A stretch of 64,000 nt of DNA. Origin: Afifella marina DSM 2698 (GTDB lineage: Bacteria; Pseudomonadota; Alphaproteobacteria; Rhizobiales; Afifellaceae). Below the pieces are notes generated by a model that saw only the letters and a list, made by a program, of their open reading frames with translations, made no database searches and was not told the DNA's origin. The stretch lies in assembly GCF_900102695.1 (NCBI RefSeq), contig NZ_FMVW01000002.1, positions 372,001 through 436,000 on the forward strand. Reading direction: 5' to 3'. Below, one piece after another: positions 16,875 to 24,261 of the stretch. The translations under genes and the position numbers were made by a program. Position 1 is the stretch's first letter, and each line of letters opens with the position of its first letter.

Positions 16875-17942
16875 ATGGACATCGTTCTTCAAAACATCTC
16901 CAAGGCGTTCGACGATTATCCGGCGGTGCACGATATTTCGCTCGCCATTCGCTCGGGCGAACTCATCGCCTTGCTCGGGCCCTCGGGCTCCGGCAAGACG
17001 ACGCTTCTGCGCCTCATCGCCGGGCTCGAGTTTCTCGATCGCGGCCGCATTCTCTTCGGTGACGAAGATGCCTCGGCCAAGAGCGTGCAGGAGCGCAATG
17101 TCGGCTTCGTCTTTCAGCATTACGCGCTCTTCAAACAGATGAATGTCGCCGACAATGTCGGCTTCGGCCTTCGGGTGCGTCCGCGCGCGAGCCGGCCCGG
17201 CCGGACGGAAATCCGGCGCCGCGCTTTGGAGCTTCTCGATCTCGTGCAGCTTTCGGGGCTCGAAAAGCGCTTTCCGATGCAGCTCTCCGGCGGGCAGCGG
17301 CAGAGAGTGGCGCTTGCGCGGGCGCTCGCGATCGAGCCGGCCGTCCTGCTGCTCGACGAACCTTTCGGCGCGCTCGACGCCAAGGTGCGCAAGGAACTGC
17401 GGCGCTGGCTGCGCGATCTGCACGAGCGGACCGGCCATACGACGGTCTTCGTCACGCACGATCAGGAAGAGGCGCTGGAGCTTGCCGATCGCGTCGTGGT
17501 GATGAATGCCGGGCGTGTCGAGCAGGTCGGCACGGCAGACGACATCTACGATGCGCCCGCTTCGCCCTTCGTGCACGGCTTCATCGGCGAATCCTCGAGC
17601 CTCCCGGTGACTTTATCGGGCGGTACCATCCTCGTTGCAGGTCGCCCGAGCGGGCTTGTCGGCGCGGGGGCGGGCGCGGCACGGCTCTTCTTCCGGCCGG
17701 GCCATGTGGACCTCCTCCGGCCGGGCGAGCGCGGCATTGCGGGCGTGGTGACCGGAAGCCGGCGCCTCACCGATCGCAGGCGGCTCGAGATTGCGGTCGG
17801 CGGGAGCCATTCCGTCGAGATCGACGTGCCTTCGCTTCCGGAAACCAGCGGCGTTTTGGAGACGGGAAGCGAGGTGGTGTTTCGCCCGCGAGAATTCCGG
17901 CTTTACGGGGAAAGCGAGACCGCTCCTCGTCGCGCGGCCTGA
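16875..17942 (+). CDS. cysA: sulfate ABC transporter ATP-binding protein CysA
   Basis: ATPase of the sulfate importer, 355 residues. Walker [10 protein letters not shown], signature [15 protein letters not shown], Walker [13 protein letters not shown] and the switch histidine (VFVTHDQEE) are all intact. A C-terminal TOBE-like region follows from about residue 240. ATG 16875 lies 7 nt after cysW. The operon ends here; a 29-nt hairpin at 18015-18043 lies beyond. Confidence 0.93.
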   Translation: MDIVLQNISKAFDDYPAVHDISLAIRSGELIALLGPSGSGKTTLLRLIAGLEFLDRGRILFGDEDASAKSVQERNVGFVFQHYALFKQMNVADNVGFGLRVRPRASRPGRTEIRRRALELLDLVQLSGLEKRFPMQLSGGQRQRVALARALAIEPAVLLLDEPFGALDAKVRKELRRWLRDLHERTGHTTVFVTHDQEEALELADRVVVMNAGRVEQVGTADDIYDAPASPFVHGFIGESSSLPVTLSGGTILVAGRPSGLVGAGAGAARLFFRPGHVDLLRPGERGIAGVVTGSRRLTDRRRLEIAVGGSHSVEIDVPSLPETSGVLETGSEVVFRPREFRLYGESETAPRRAA

Positions 17943-18014
17943 CGAGGGGCGTTTCCGTTTGCACTCGCCGCGTGCGTGCGGCGCGCCGGGCTATCAAACC
18001 GGGCCATGAGTGAG

Positions 18015-18043
18015 ATCGGCCGGCTCCTTGGGAGCCGGCCGAT
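18015..18043. terminator. strong hairpin between convergent operons
   Basis: A perfect 13-bp stem (ATCGGCCGGCTCC / GGAGCCGGCCGAT) with a 3-nt loop lies between the ends of cysA (+) and the HlyD gene (-). No T-run follows on either strand, so it may terminate inefficiently or act as a 3' stabiliser. Confidence 0.5.
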
Positions 18044-18126
18044 CCAGGCCTCGACGCGAAGGGAGGTCCGCTCCAGGTCGAGACCGGGCACGCCGACAGG
18101 TGCGGCTGGCCTTCAGCGTGCCGAGC

Positions 18127-19287
18127 TCAATTGGTTTCCAGACGCGCGTCTCCCGCTCTGGATTCCGTGCGTCCGATCCTGACGGGCTTTTTGCCGGAGG
18201 CGTTTCCCGAGGTTGGTCGATCTCCTTCGTCGGCGATTTCGGGTGCGCTCTTGGCCGCGGTGTCGACCGTCGCCACCACCGACATTCCGGGCGCAAGGCG
18301 TTCGGACAGAGGCTGGCCCGGATCGATTGCGATGCGCACGGGCAGGCGCTGTGCCACCTTGGTGAAGTTTCCGGAGGCGTTGTCGGATTTGATGACGCTG
18401 AATTCCGACCCCGTCGCCGGCGAAAAGCGCTCGATATGGCCTGAAAGACTTGCGCCTTCGAGCGCGTCGACGGTGAAGGTCACCGGCTGGCCGATGCGCA
18501 TCTTTGCCACCTGGGTTTCTTTGAAATTCGCCACCACCCAGATGCTTTCCGGCACGAGCGCCACGAGCTGCGTGCCGGCGGAGACATATTGGCCGATGCG
18601 CGTTCCGACCTGGCCGAGACGCCCGCTTGCCGGCGCAGTGATGTGGGTGTTGTCGAGGTCGATCTCGGCGAGGTGCACGGCGGCTTCCGCGCCCTCGACG
18701 GCGGCCTTCAGAGAGGCGCGGTTGACGATGGTCGATTGCAGCTCCTGTCTCGCCACTTCGATCTCCGCCTTGGCTTCATCGTAGGCGGCCTGCGCCTGAT
18801 CGCGCCTTGAGCGGCTTTCGTCGCCCGACGCCTTGTTGACGACGCCGCGATCAACGAGGGGTTCGACCCGCTTCCAATCCGCCTCCGCCTGTTGGAGGGC
18901 CGCTTTCTTGCCGGCGAGCTGCGCCTGCGTGGAGCGGAGTTTCGCTTCGGCCGAATGCCGGCTCTGCTCGGAATTGGCGAGCGCCGCCTTCTGCGCATCG
19001 AGCTCCGCACGCGCCTGTTCGAGCTTCTGCCGGTAGATGCGATCGTCGAGCTGGACGAGGAGATCGCCTTTTTCGACGGTCTCGAAATCCTGCACCGGGA
19101 CCTCTGTGACATAGCCGGCAACTTGCGGGGCGATCATCGTCACCGGCCCGCGCACATAGGCGTTCTCGGTCACCTCCACGGCACTGGTGAAGGGCGGCAG
19201 CCGCCAAGCATAGAGCACGACGCAGATGCCGAGGAGGCCGATCGTGACGGCGAGGATTGTCGAAAAGGAGCGCAGGAAATTGAACAT
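18127..19287 (-). CDS. HlyD/EmrA-type membrane fusion protein
   Basis: Periplasmic adaptor of a tripartite drug efflux pump, 386 residues. One N-terminal membrane anchor (residues ~5-28), a biotinyl-lipoyl-like segment (APQVAGYVTEVPVQDFETVEKGDLL), a long coiled coil (about residues 80-200, rich in A/E/Q/K) and a beta-barrel region (APASGRLGQVGTRIGQYVSAGTQL). The tail is hydrophilic. It follows the MFS gene after 5 nt, as emrA-emrB type pairs do. Start at 19287 has no strong ribosome-binding site, suggesting coupling to the MFS gene. A TolC-like outer-membrane partner is not in the window. Confidence 0.88.
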   Translation of the reverse strand: MFNFLRSFSTILAVTIGLLGICVVLYAWRLPPFTSAVEVTENAYVRGPVTMIAPQVAGYVTEVPVQDFETVEKGDLLVQLDDRIYRQKLEQARAELDAQKAALANSEQSRHSAEAKLRSTQAQLAGKKAALQQAEADWKRVEPLVDRGVVNKASGDESRSRRDQAQAAYDEAKAEIEVARQELQSTIVNRASLKAAVEGAEAAVHLAEIDLDNTHITAPASGRLGQVGTRIGQYVSAGTQLVALVPESIWVVANFKETQVAKMRIGQPVTFTVDALEGASLSGHIERFSPATGSEFSVIKSDNASGNFTKVAQRLPVRIAIDPGQPLSERLAPGMSVVATVDTAAKSAPEIADEGDRPTSGNASGKKPVRIGRTESRAGDARLETN

Positions 19288-19292
19288 CGGGA

Positions 19293-21125
19293 TTACGAAG
19301 ACTGGGTTTGAAGTGCCGGGGCGGGCTGCAGCTGTTTCATCAGCCGGGCCCCGGCGACGTGGATCGTGAGCGCCAGAAGGGCCGTCGCGGCGAGCGCGGA
19401 AACGGCCATAAAGGCATCGTTGTAGGCGAGGATGTAGGCCTCTCGGGACGTCGCTTGGGAGAGAAGGGCGGCGCCTTCCGCCTTGAGAAGCGCGTGATCG
19501 CCGAGGACACCGGCGTAGCTTCCGGCAAGCTGGGAGATGCGTTCGGCAACGATCGGATCGGTCGATTTCAGCCCTTCGATCAGCGCTTCGGAGTGAAACT
19601 TCTCGCGGATCTGCACGAAGGTTCCAAAAAGCGCCGATCCGAAGAGGCTTCCAAGGCTCTGCGTCGACAGGAAAACGACGACGAAGCTCAAGATATAGTT
19701 CGGGCCCTTCTTGAAGGCGGCGACGAAGCCGCGGGCCATGGCCGCCGGCAGGAAAAGGGCGCCCCCGAAGGCGACGAGGCCCTGGCTGACCATCAATTGC
19801 TCGGGCCGGGTGAGATTGGTCGATTGACCGTCGAGATAGGCGCCGACAGCGAGCGCTGCGAGGGCAACGGCGTGAATGGCGGGCTCGCGCCCCGGTTTCA
19901 GGACCATGGCCGAAAGCGCGCCGCCGGCGAGCACGCAGGCGAAGACCACCCAGTAAAGCGGCATGGCCTGGGCGTTGGTGACGTCGATCTGGCTGAAAAG
20001 GCCGCGAATGCCGGCCGATTGTTCGGCGAGCACCGTGCGGAAAATGATGAGCGCGCCGGCGAAATGCAGGATCGGCGGGCTGCAGATCCAGCGGATATCG
20101 ACGAGCGGATATTTTCGGTTGAGCTCGATGACGGCGGCGAGCGTGAGCGAGGCGATCGAGATGACCAGGAGCCAGCCGAGCCAGTCGCGCTCGAACCACC
20201 AATAAACGCGCCCAAGCGTCAGGAACACGGCCATGCAGCCGGAGCCGACGGCGATGAGCGGATAGCTGACGAAATCGAGAGGATCGACGACCTTCGCCTG
20301 GGGCGGCGAGGTCAGAGGCAGCATGTAGACGCCGCAAAAGCAGAGCATCGACAGGCCGAGCTCGAACGTCGTCAGGCCGTGCCATTGGTCGATGTCGAAG
20401 AGCGTCGGCGAAATGAGCCGGGCGATCGGCATGGCCAGAGTGAGGTTCGTCATCGCGAAGGAGACGCCGATCGTCAGCTTCTTTTCGCGCGGCAGGACCT
20501 CCATCATGTAGAGGATGCTCAAGGCGGAGAGGGGCGCGGCCGAGATGCCGGCGATGAAACGCAGGATGACGGCGCTCTGAAGGTCGCGCGCAAAAGAATT
20601 GAGAAGCGCCACGACGACGAAGACGAGGATCGAAAGCTCGGCGAAACGGCGCAGGCCGAACTGGCGGCGCAGCTTCACGAGCGCGAGGGCCAGGGAGGCG
20701 TAAGGCGCCATATAGGCGGCCATCAGCCACATCGTCTCCGATTGCGTCGCGCCGATCGAGCCCTGGATCTGGAAAAGATTGGCCCCGACCATCTGCGTCC
20801 CGAGGCCTTGGGTGATGCCGAGAAGAGCGGAGGTCGCGATATAGGCGGCCGCCCGTGCCGGATGTTTCGGCACGTAGGGCATGGGCTGAATGACGGGCGG
20901 ACGTTCGGGCTCGGCCGGTGGGGGAGGCGCGGCCGTGCTCTTGGCAGGCGCTGGGGCGTCTGCCTGAGACGGTGCCACCTTCGGCTCGGCGCGCCCGGCG
21001 TCCATGCCGCTGCCTTTGCCCAAAGGCCGCCGGCGGTCGAGGTGCGCGGCCCGCGGTGCGGGTGTGCGGACCGCGCCTTTTACGAGGGGGTCCGTGCCTT
21101 GGTCGCTCGGGCGTCGTTCAGGCAT
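19293..21125 (-). CDS. MFS drug efflux permease (DHA2/EmrB-like)
   Basis: A 14-TMS-type major facilitator protein, 610 residues. It has an unusually long hydrophilic, proline/alanine-rich N-terminal part (about 85 residues) before the first membrane helix. It matches the DHA2 family in length and in its HlyD partner. The start at 21125 is 6 nt after the marR stop; an internal ATG at 21005 would remove half of the N-terminal extension and cannot be excluded. Likely substrate: hydrophobic toxic compounds; the specific drug is unknown. Confidence 0.85.
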   Translation of the reverse strand: MPERRPSDQGTDPLVKGAVRTPAPRAAHLDRRRPLGKGSGMDAGRAEPKVAPSQADAPAPAKSTAAPPPPAEPERPPVIQPMPYVPKHPARAAAYIATSALLGITQGLGTQMVGANLFQIQGSIGATQSETMWLMAAYMAPYASLALALVKLRRQFGLRRFAELSILVFVVVALLNSFARDLQSAVILRFIAGISAAPLSALSILYMMEVLPREKKLTIGVSFAMTNLTLAMPIARLISPTLFDIDQWHGLTTFELGLSMLCFCGVYMLPLTSPPQAKVVDPLDFVSYPLIAVGSGCMAVFLTLGRVYWWFERDWLGWLLVISIASLTLAAVIELNRKYPLVDIRWICSPPILHFAGALIIFRTVLAEQSAGIRGLFSQIDVTNAQAMPLYWVVFACVLAGGALSAMVLKPGREPAIHAVALAALAVGAYLDGQSTNLTRPEQLMVSQGLVAFGGALFLPAAMARGFVAAFKKGPNYILSFVVVFLSTQSLGSLFGSALFGTFVQIREKFHSEALIEGLKSTDPIVAERISQLAGSYAGVLGDHALLKAEGAALLSQATSREAYILAYNDAFMAVSALAATALLALTIHVAGARLMKQLQPAPALQTQSS

Positions 21126-21131
21126 GGGTGC

Positions 21132-21578
21132 TCACGATTGCGCCGCGATATTGGCGGCGACCTTTTGCAGTGTGAGCGTTGCCTGCCGCAGCTCTTCCGC
21201 GTCTATGCCTTCCAGCACGGTGGCTTTCAATTCGCGCGCGAAGGGGAGGATTTCACCGGCTTTTTCGCGGCCGGCTTCGGTCAGGTAGATGTGCTTGGAG
21301 CGACGATCCTCTTCCCCGGCCTGTCGTTCGATGAGGCCGCATTTTTCCAGACCGTCGACGAGGCGGACCATGCTCGGCTGTTCGACTTCAAGGAGGTCGG
21401 CAAGCTCCGCCTGGCTCGCCCCTTCGTGACGGGCGAGAAGCACGAAGAGTCGGGCGCGCGAAAAGGTGAGGCCTCGGCTCTTGGCCATGGCGTCGAAACG
21501 TGTGCGCAGCTTGCGCGTGACGTTGGTGACGGCCTCGATGAATGCGTCATGTGTGGGAGAGTTCTGCGAAGGCGGCAT
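21132..21578 (-). CDS. MarR-family regulator of the efflux operon
   Basis: A MarR-type winged-helix repressor, 148 residues. The core (ARLFVLLARHEGASQAELADLLEVEQPSMVRLVDGLEKCGLIER) and wing (EEDRRSKHIYLTEAG) are typical. ATG 21578 is preferred over TTG 21590, though neither has a clear ribosome-binding site. It is the first gene of marR-MFS-hlyD with tight spacing, so it most likely autoregulates the operon through the dyad at 21579-21615. Confidence 0.87.
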   Translation of the reverse strand: MPPSQNSPTHDAFIEAVTNVTRKLRTRFDAMAKSRGLTFSRARLFVLLARHEGASQAELADLLEVEQPSMVRLVDGLEKCGLIERQAGEEDRRSKHIYLTEAGREKAGEILPFARELKATVLEGIDAEELRQATLTLQKVAANIAAQS

Positions 21579-21615
21579 AATACATAGCAAGCTAATTGTG
21601 TTATCGCTATGTAAT
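21579..21615. promoter_or_regulatory. candidate MarR operator upstream of efflux operon
   Basis: TACATAGC (21581-21588) and GCTATGTA (21606-21613) form an 8-bp inverted repeat separated by 17 nt, and a TAGC-AA-GCTA element lies at its left part. It is immediately upstream of the marR start codon. Confidence 0.5.
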
Positions 21616-21725
21616 GCGCGACCAATGCGGCGACAAGACGCCTTGTGCGAAAGTTGGTATGCTGAATGAGGCGGCCAGGGTTGCGCGATCCGACCATATC
21701 TCTCGCACCTGGGAGGCGCGCCTGC

Positions 21726-22217
21726 TCAGGCCTTCGGGGCGCCGTTTTCGTCGAGCGCTGCGTTGAGCTGCCTCAAAGCCTCGCGCAGCGAAACCATGGT
21801 CTCCCGGGGGAGGCCAACGCGGCAGACGATTTCTTCGGGCACTTTCGAGGCGGATACGCGCAAGGCCCGCCCGGCCTCGGTGAGATCGACGATGACGCGG
21901 CGTTCGTCTTTTGGATCGCGGCGACGATCGACGAGGCCCTGCGCTTCCAACCGCTTCAGGAGAGGGCTCAGGGTGCCGAAATCGAGGCCGAGCGCCTCCT
22001 TGAGGCTGCCGACGGACCGGGGCGCCTTTTCCCACAAAGCGAGCATGGCGATGTATTGCGGGTAGGTGAGGCCGAGAGGCTCGAGGAGCGGCCGATAGAG
22101 CTTCGTCATCCGGCTCGACGCCGAATAGAGCGCAAAGCAAATCTGTGCATCGAGGGTCGTCGCCCGAAGCGCGTCGGGCGACAATCCGTTCTCACAGGTC
22201 TCGTCTTTGTCGCTCAC
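21726..22217 (-). CDS. ohrR: organic peroxide sensor OhrR (MarR family)
   Basis: A peroxide-sensing MarR-family repressor, 163 residues. The redox cysteine is in the usual place (LDAQICFALYSASSRMTKLYRPLL, Cys27), and the helix GLTYPQYIAMLALWE is diagnostic of OhrR. It starts at GTG 22217, overlapping the ohr stop by 4 nt (GTGA), with a GAGG ribosome-binding site. Oxidation of the cysteine by organic hydroperoxide releases DNA in characterised members. It presumably represses the ohr-ohrR operon. Confidence 0.88.
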   Translation of the reverse strand: MSDKDETCENGLSPDALRATTLDAQICFALYSASSRMTKLYRPLLEPLGLTYPQYIAMLALWEKAPRSVGSLKEALGLDFGTLSPLLKRLEAQGLVDRRRDPKDERRVIVDLTEAGRALRVSASKVPEEIVCRVGLPRETMVSLREALRQLNAALDENGAPKA

Positions 22218-22633
22218 TTCGCCTCGACGGTGATCGCTACGTTCACATTGCCCTTGATGGCGCGCGAATAAGGGCATGCCTCATGCGCCGACGCGACGAG
22301 ATCCTCGGCTGCTGTCCGGTCCAGGCCTTCCGTCTCGGCGATGAGATCGACATCGAGCCCGAAGGCGGTCTCCGACGCCGCACCCAGGCGCACTTTGACG
22401 GTGACCGATGCGCCTTTCAAGGGAAGCTTCTTTTTGCCGGCGAGGAAGCGCATGGCGCTTTCGAAACAGGCGGCATAACCGGCAGCAAAGAGCTGCTCCG
22501 GATTGGTGGCTCCGCCCTTGCCGCCCATCTCTTTCGGCGTGGCGAGATCGACGCTGAGGAGGTGGTCCGGCGTCTCGGCGTGGCCCTGGCGGCCGCCAAC
22601 GGCACGGGCTTCGGTCTCGTACATGACTTTCAT
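22214..22633 (-). CDS. ohr: organic hydroperoxide resistance protein Ohr
   Basis: A thiol peroxidase of the Ohr/OsmC family, 139 residues, full length. It reduces organic and fatty-acid hydroperoxides. Both catalytic cysteines are present: Cys56 (GYAACFESA) and Cys120 (HEACPYSRA). First gene of ohr-ohrR. A palindrome 20 bp upstream is the probable OhrR operator. Confidence 0.93.
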   Translation of the reverse strand: MKVMYETEARAVGGRQGHAETPDHLLSVDLATPKEMGGKGGATNPEQLFAAGYAACFESAMRFLAGKKKLPLKGASVTVKVRLGAASETAFGLDVDLIAETEGLDRTAAEDLVASAHEACPYSRAIKGNVNVAITVEAK

Positions 22634-22652
22634 GATATTACTCGCGTTAGAT

Positions 22653-22670
22653 TAAATCGTACGCGATTTA
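22653..22670. promoter_or_regulatory. candidate OhrR operator
   Basis: TAAATCG-TACG-CGATTTA is a perfect 7-bp inverted repeat with a 4-nt centre, 20-37 bp upstream of ohr. AT-rich palindromes in this position are usual for OhrR; binding is inferred. Confidence 0.6.
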
Positions 22671-22722
22671 GATAGGTGGTCCACAACGTGGTGCAAGCGG
22701 CGCCAAGCGGGAAAAATAGTAA

Positions 22723-22757
22723 TTGACAGCATGCTGCTATAATGTATGTATGCTGTC
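22723..22757. promoter_or_regulatory. promoter and palindromic operator of MarR gene
   Basis: GACAGCAT (22725-22732) and ATGCTGTC (22750-22757) form a perfect inverted repeat with a 17-nt spacer. CAGCATGCTG (22727-22736) is itself palindromic. TTGACA (22723-22728) and a perfect TATAAT (22738-22743) are embedded. TTGACA could instead pair with ATGTAT (22746-22751) at a 17-nt spacing. The right arm ends exactly before the ATG at 22758. Confidence 0.6.
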
Positions 22758-23234
22758 ATGTTTGAGAAAGCTCCGTATCCCTTCGACCATCCGCTCAACG
22801 CCCTCGTGCTGGAGGTTTTCCGGCTCAACGGGGCTCTCATCGCCTCAGGCGATGCGCTCGTCAGGCCGCTCGGTCTGACGAGTGCTCGCTGGCAGGTGAT
22901 GGGATCGGTGGCGCAGGGGAGGGGCGGGTTTTCCGTGGCGCAGCTCGCCCGGAACATGGGCCTTACGCGCCAATCGGTGCAGCGCATCGTCGATGAACTC
23001 GTGGACGATGGCATCTTCGAGCTCGCCGACAACCCGCATCACAAACGGGCGAAACTCGTGCGGCTGACCGAGAAGGGAGAAGCGCTCTTTGCGGAGGCGA
23101 CGGCCCGCTGGCTGCCGCATGCCGAAGATCTCGCCTCCGTTCTCGCCCCGGGCGAACTCGCGCGGCTGACGGAGCTCCTGGCGCAACTCAGGGCCCGGCT
23201 GGAACAGGGACCTATTTCTGGAGGTGGAAGATGA
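22758..23234 (+). CDS. MarR-family transcriptional regulator
   Basis: A MarR-type winged-helix regulator, 158 residues if it starts at ATG 22758 (MFEKAPYPF). An in-frame ATG at 22746 would add four residues but lies inside the promoter palindrome; with a transcription start near 22750-22758 the mRNA would be almost leaderless. The DNA-binding core (AQLARNMGLTRQSVQRIVDELVDDG) and wing (DNPHHKRAKLVRLTEKG) are clear. It overlaps the next gene by 4 nt (ATGA), so the two form an operon and the membrane protein is a likely target of its regulation. Ligand unknown. Confidence 0.85.
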   Translation: MFEKAPYPFDHPLNALVLEVFRLNGALIASGDALVRPLGLTSARWQVMGSVAQGRGGFSVAQLARNMGLTRQSVQRIVDELVDDGIFELADNPHHKRAKLVRLTEKGEALFAEATARWLPHAEDLASVLAPGELARLTELLAQLRARLEQGPISGGGR

Positions 23235-23677
23235 TCCGCAAACTGCACCCGGTGGCGGGAGGCGCCGCCTTTCTCATCATTTTGACGTTCTGGACGTCGA
23301 CGGTTCTCACCGAGCTCTTCGGCAGCGAGACCGCGATCCTGGCCGTCAAAACGGCCATCCTCTGGGGGATGCTTGTCTTGATCCCGGCGATGGCGGCGGT
23401 CGGCATATCGGGCTTCCGGCTCGGGGGAAAGTCGCGCCATCCAAGGATTGCGGCCAAACGCCGGCGTATGCCGGTGATCGCCGCGAACGGCCTTTTCGTG
23501 CTCGTGCCGTGCGCGTTCTTTCTGCAGGCAAAGGCGGCGGCTGGGGACTTTTCTGGCGCGTTCGTTGCCGTGCAGGCGATCGAGCTTCTTGCCGGTGGGC
23601 TCAACCTCACTTTGCTCGGCCTCAGCCTTCGCGACGGCCTTCTCGTTGCACGCGAACGCCTGCCGCGTCCGGCATGA
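23231..23677 (+). CDS. small four-helix membrane protein, unknown function
   Basis: A 148-residue membrane protein with about four hydrophobic segments (residues ~8-28, 36-58, 80-98, 108-130) and a basic loop (RHPRIAAKRRRMP) in the middle. I do not recognise a characterised family. Its start overlaps the MarR stop and AGGTGGAAG precedes it, so it is translationally coupled to the regulator. Such two-gene units often respond to a small lipophilic compound, but no function is assigned. Confidence 0.7.
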   Translation: MIRKLHPVAGGAAFLIILTFWTSTVLTELFGSETAILAVKTAILWGMLVLIPAMAAVGISGFRLGGKSRHPRIAAKRRRMPVIAANGLFVLVPCAFFLQAKAAAGDFSGAFVAVQAIELLAGGLNLTLLGLSLRDGLLVARERLPRPA

Positions 23678-23755
23678 AATCTGCGCTGCGATCAGCCGCG
23701 ACCATGAAACGATTCACGCCGGCACGGCTTGTCCTTTCAAAGAAAGGAGACTGAC

Positions 23756-24187
23756 ATGCTGAACCGCAAGATCCTGATCGCCGGCCTTTTTGCGGCGCCC
23801 CTCTTGGTCGCGGGTGGCGCTGGCGCGCAGACGAGCGAGCCGGCGCCCGCCGGCTCCGCGACACAGAATGCTGCTGCAGGCCTCGACATCTATGTCGAGG
23901 TGGATGACGACAACGCCACCGTGCCGCGCCTCAATGTGCGTGTCGGCGAGCTGAAGGACATGAAGATCTATGGCTCGAACGGCAATGTGATCGGTGAGAT
24001 CGACGATGCGCTCGGCACGCCGGATGGTGCGGTTAAAGCCGTTTCGGTGGAAGTCGGCGGCTTCCTTGGTATCGGCGACAAGGAGGTGATCGTGCCTCTC
24101 GACGAGCTCCAGCTCGACGGTTTGCGTCTGACGCTCCCCCTGAGCAAGAACGAGATCGAAGAACTGCCCGAATGGAACGAAGGGTGA
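23756..24187 (+). CDS. secreted PRC-barrel domain protein
   Basis: A 143-residue exported protein. The signal peptide is residues 1-24 (MLNRKILIAGLFAAPLLVAGGAGA), then a short Ala/Pro-rich linker, then a PRC-barrel-like domain (LKDMKIYGSNGNVIGEIDDALGTPDGAVKAVSVEVGGFLGIGDKEVIVPLDEL). Periplasmic PRC-barrel proteins are common in Hyphomicrobiales and often stress-linked, but their role is unknown. Start 23756 is fixed by AAAGGAG; the upstream in-frame ATG at 23729 lies before it. Ends at a bidirectional terminator. Confidence 0.8.
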   Translation: MLNRKILIAGLFAAPLLVAGGAGAQTSEPAPAGSATQNAAAGLDIYVEVDDDNATVPRLNVRVGELKDMKIYGSNGNVIGEIDDALGTPDGAVKAVSVEVGGFLGIGDKEVIVPLDELQLDGLRLTLPLSKNEIEELPEWNEG

Positions 24188-24210
24188 GGTCGCGCCTGCG
24201 GTGAAGCGCA

Positions 24211-24237
24211 AAAGCCGCCTCCTGACGAGGCGGCTTT
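24211..24237. terminator. bidirectional terminator between convergent genes
   Basis: AAAGCCGCCTC / GAGGCGGCTTT form a perfect 11-bp stem with a 5-nt loop between the PRC-barrel gene (+) and the chemoreceptor gene (-). The A- and T-ended arms provide short U-tracts in both directions. Confidence 0.8.
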
Positions 24238-24261
24238 CAATTCTTTATCGGCTCGTCGCGT

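Noticed and set aside
18127-20730. Long minus-strand frame that joins the HlyD protein to upstream sequence
   Set aside because: The upstream part overlaps the MFS gene out of frame and has no domain; the adaptor starts at 19287.
19308-21587. Plus-strand open frame of 759 codons opposite the MFS and marR genes
   Set aside because: Shadow frame; no domain, composition dominated by Arg/Glu/Gly, while the minus strand encodes clear MFS and MarR proteins.
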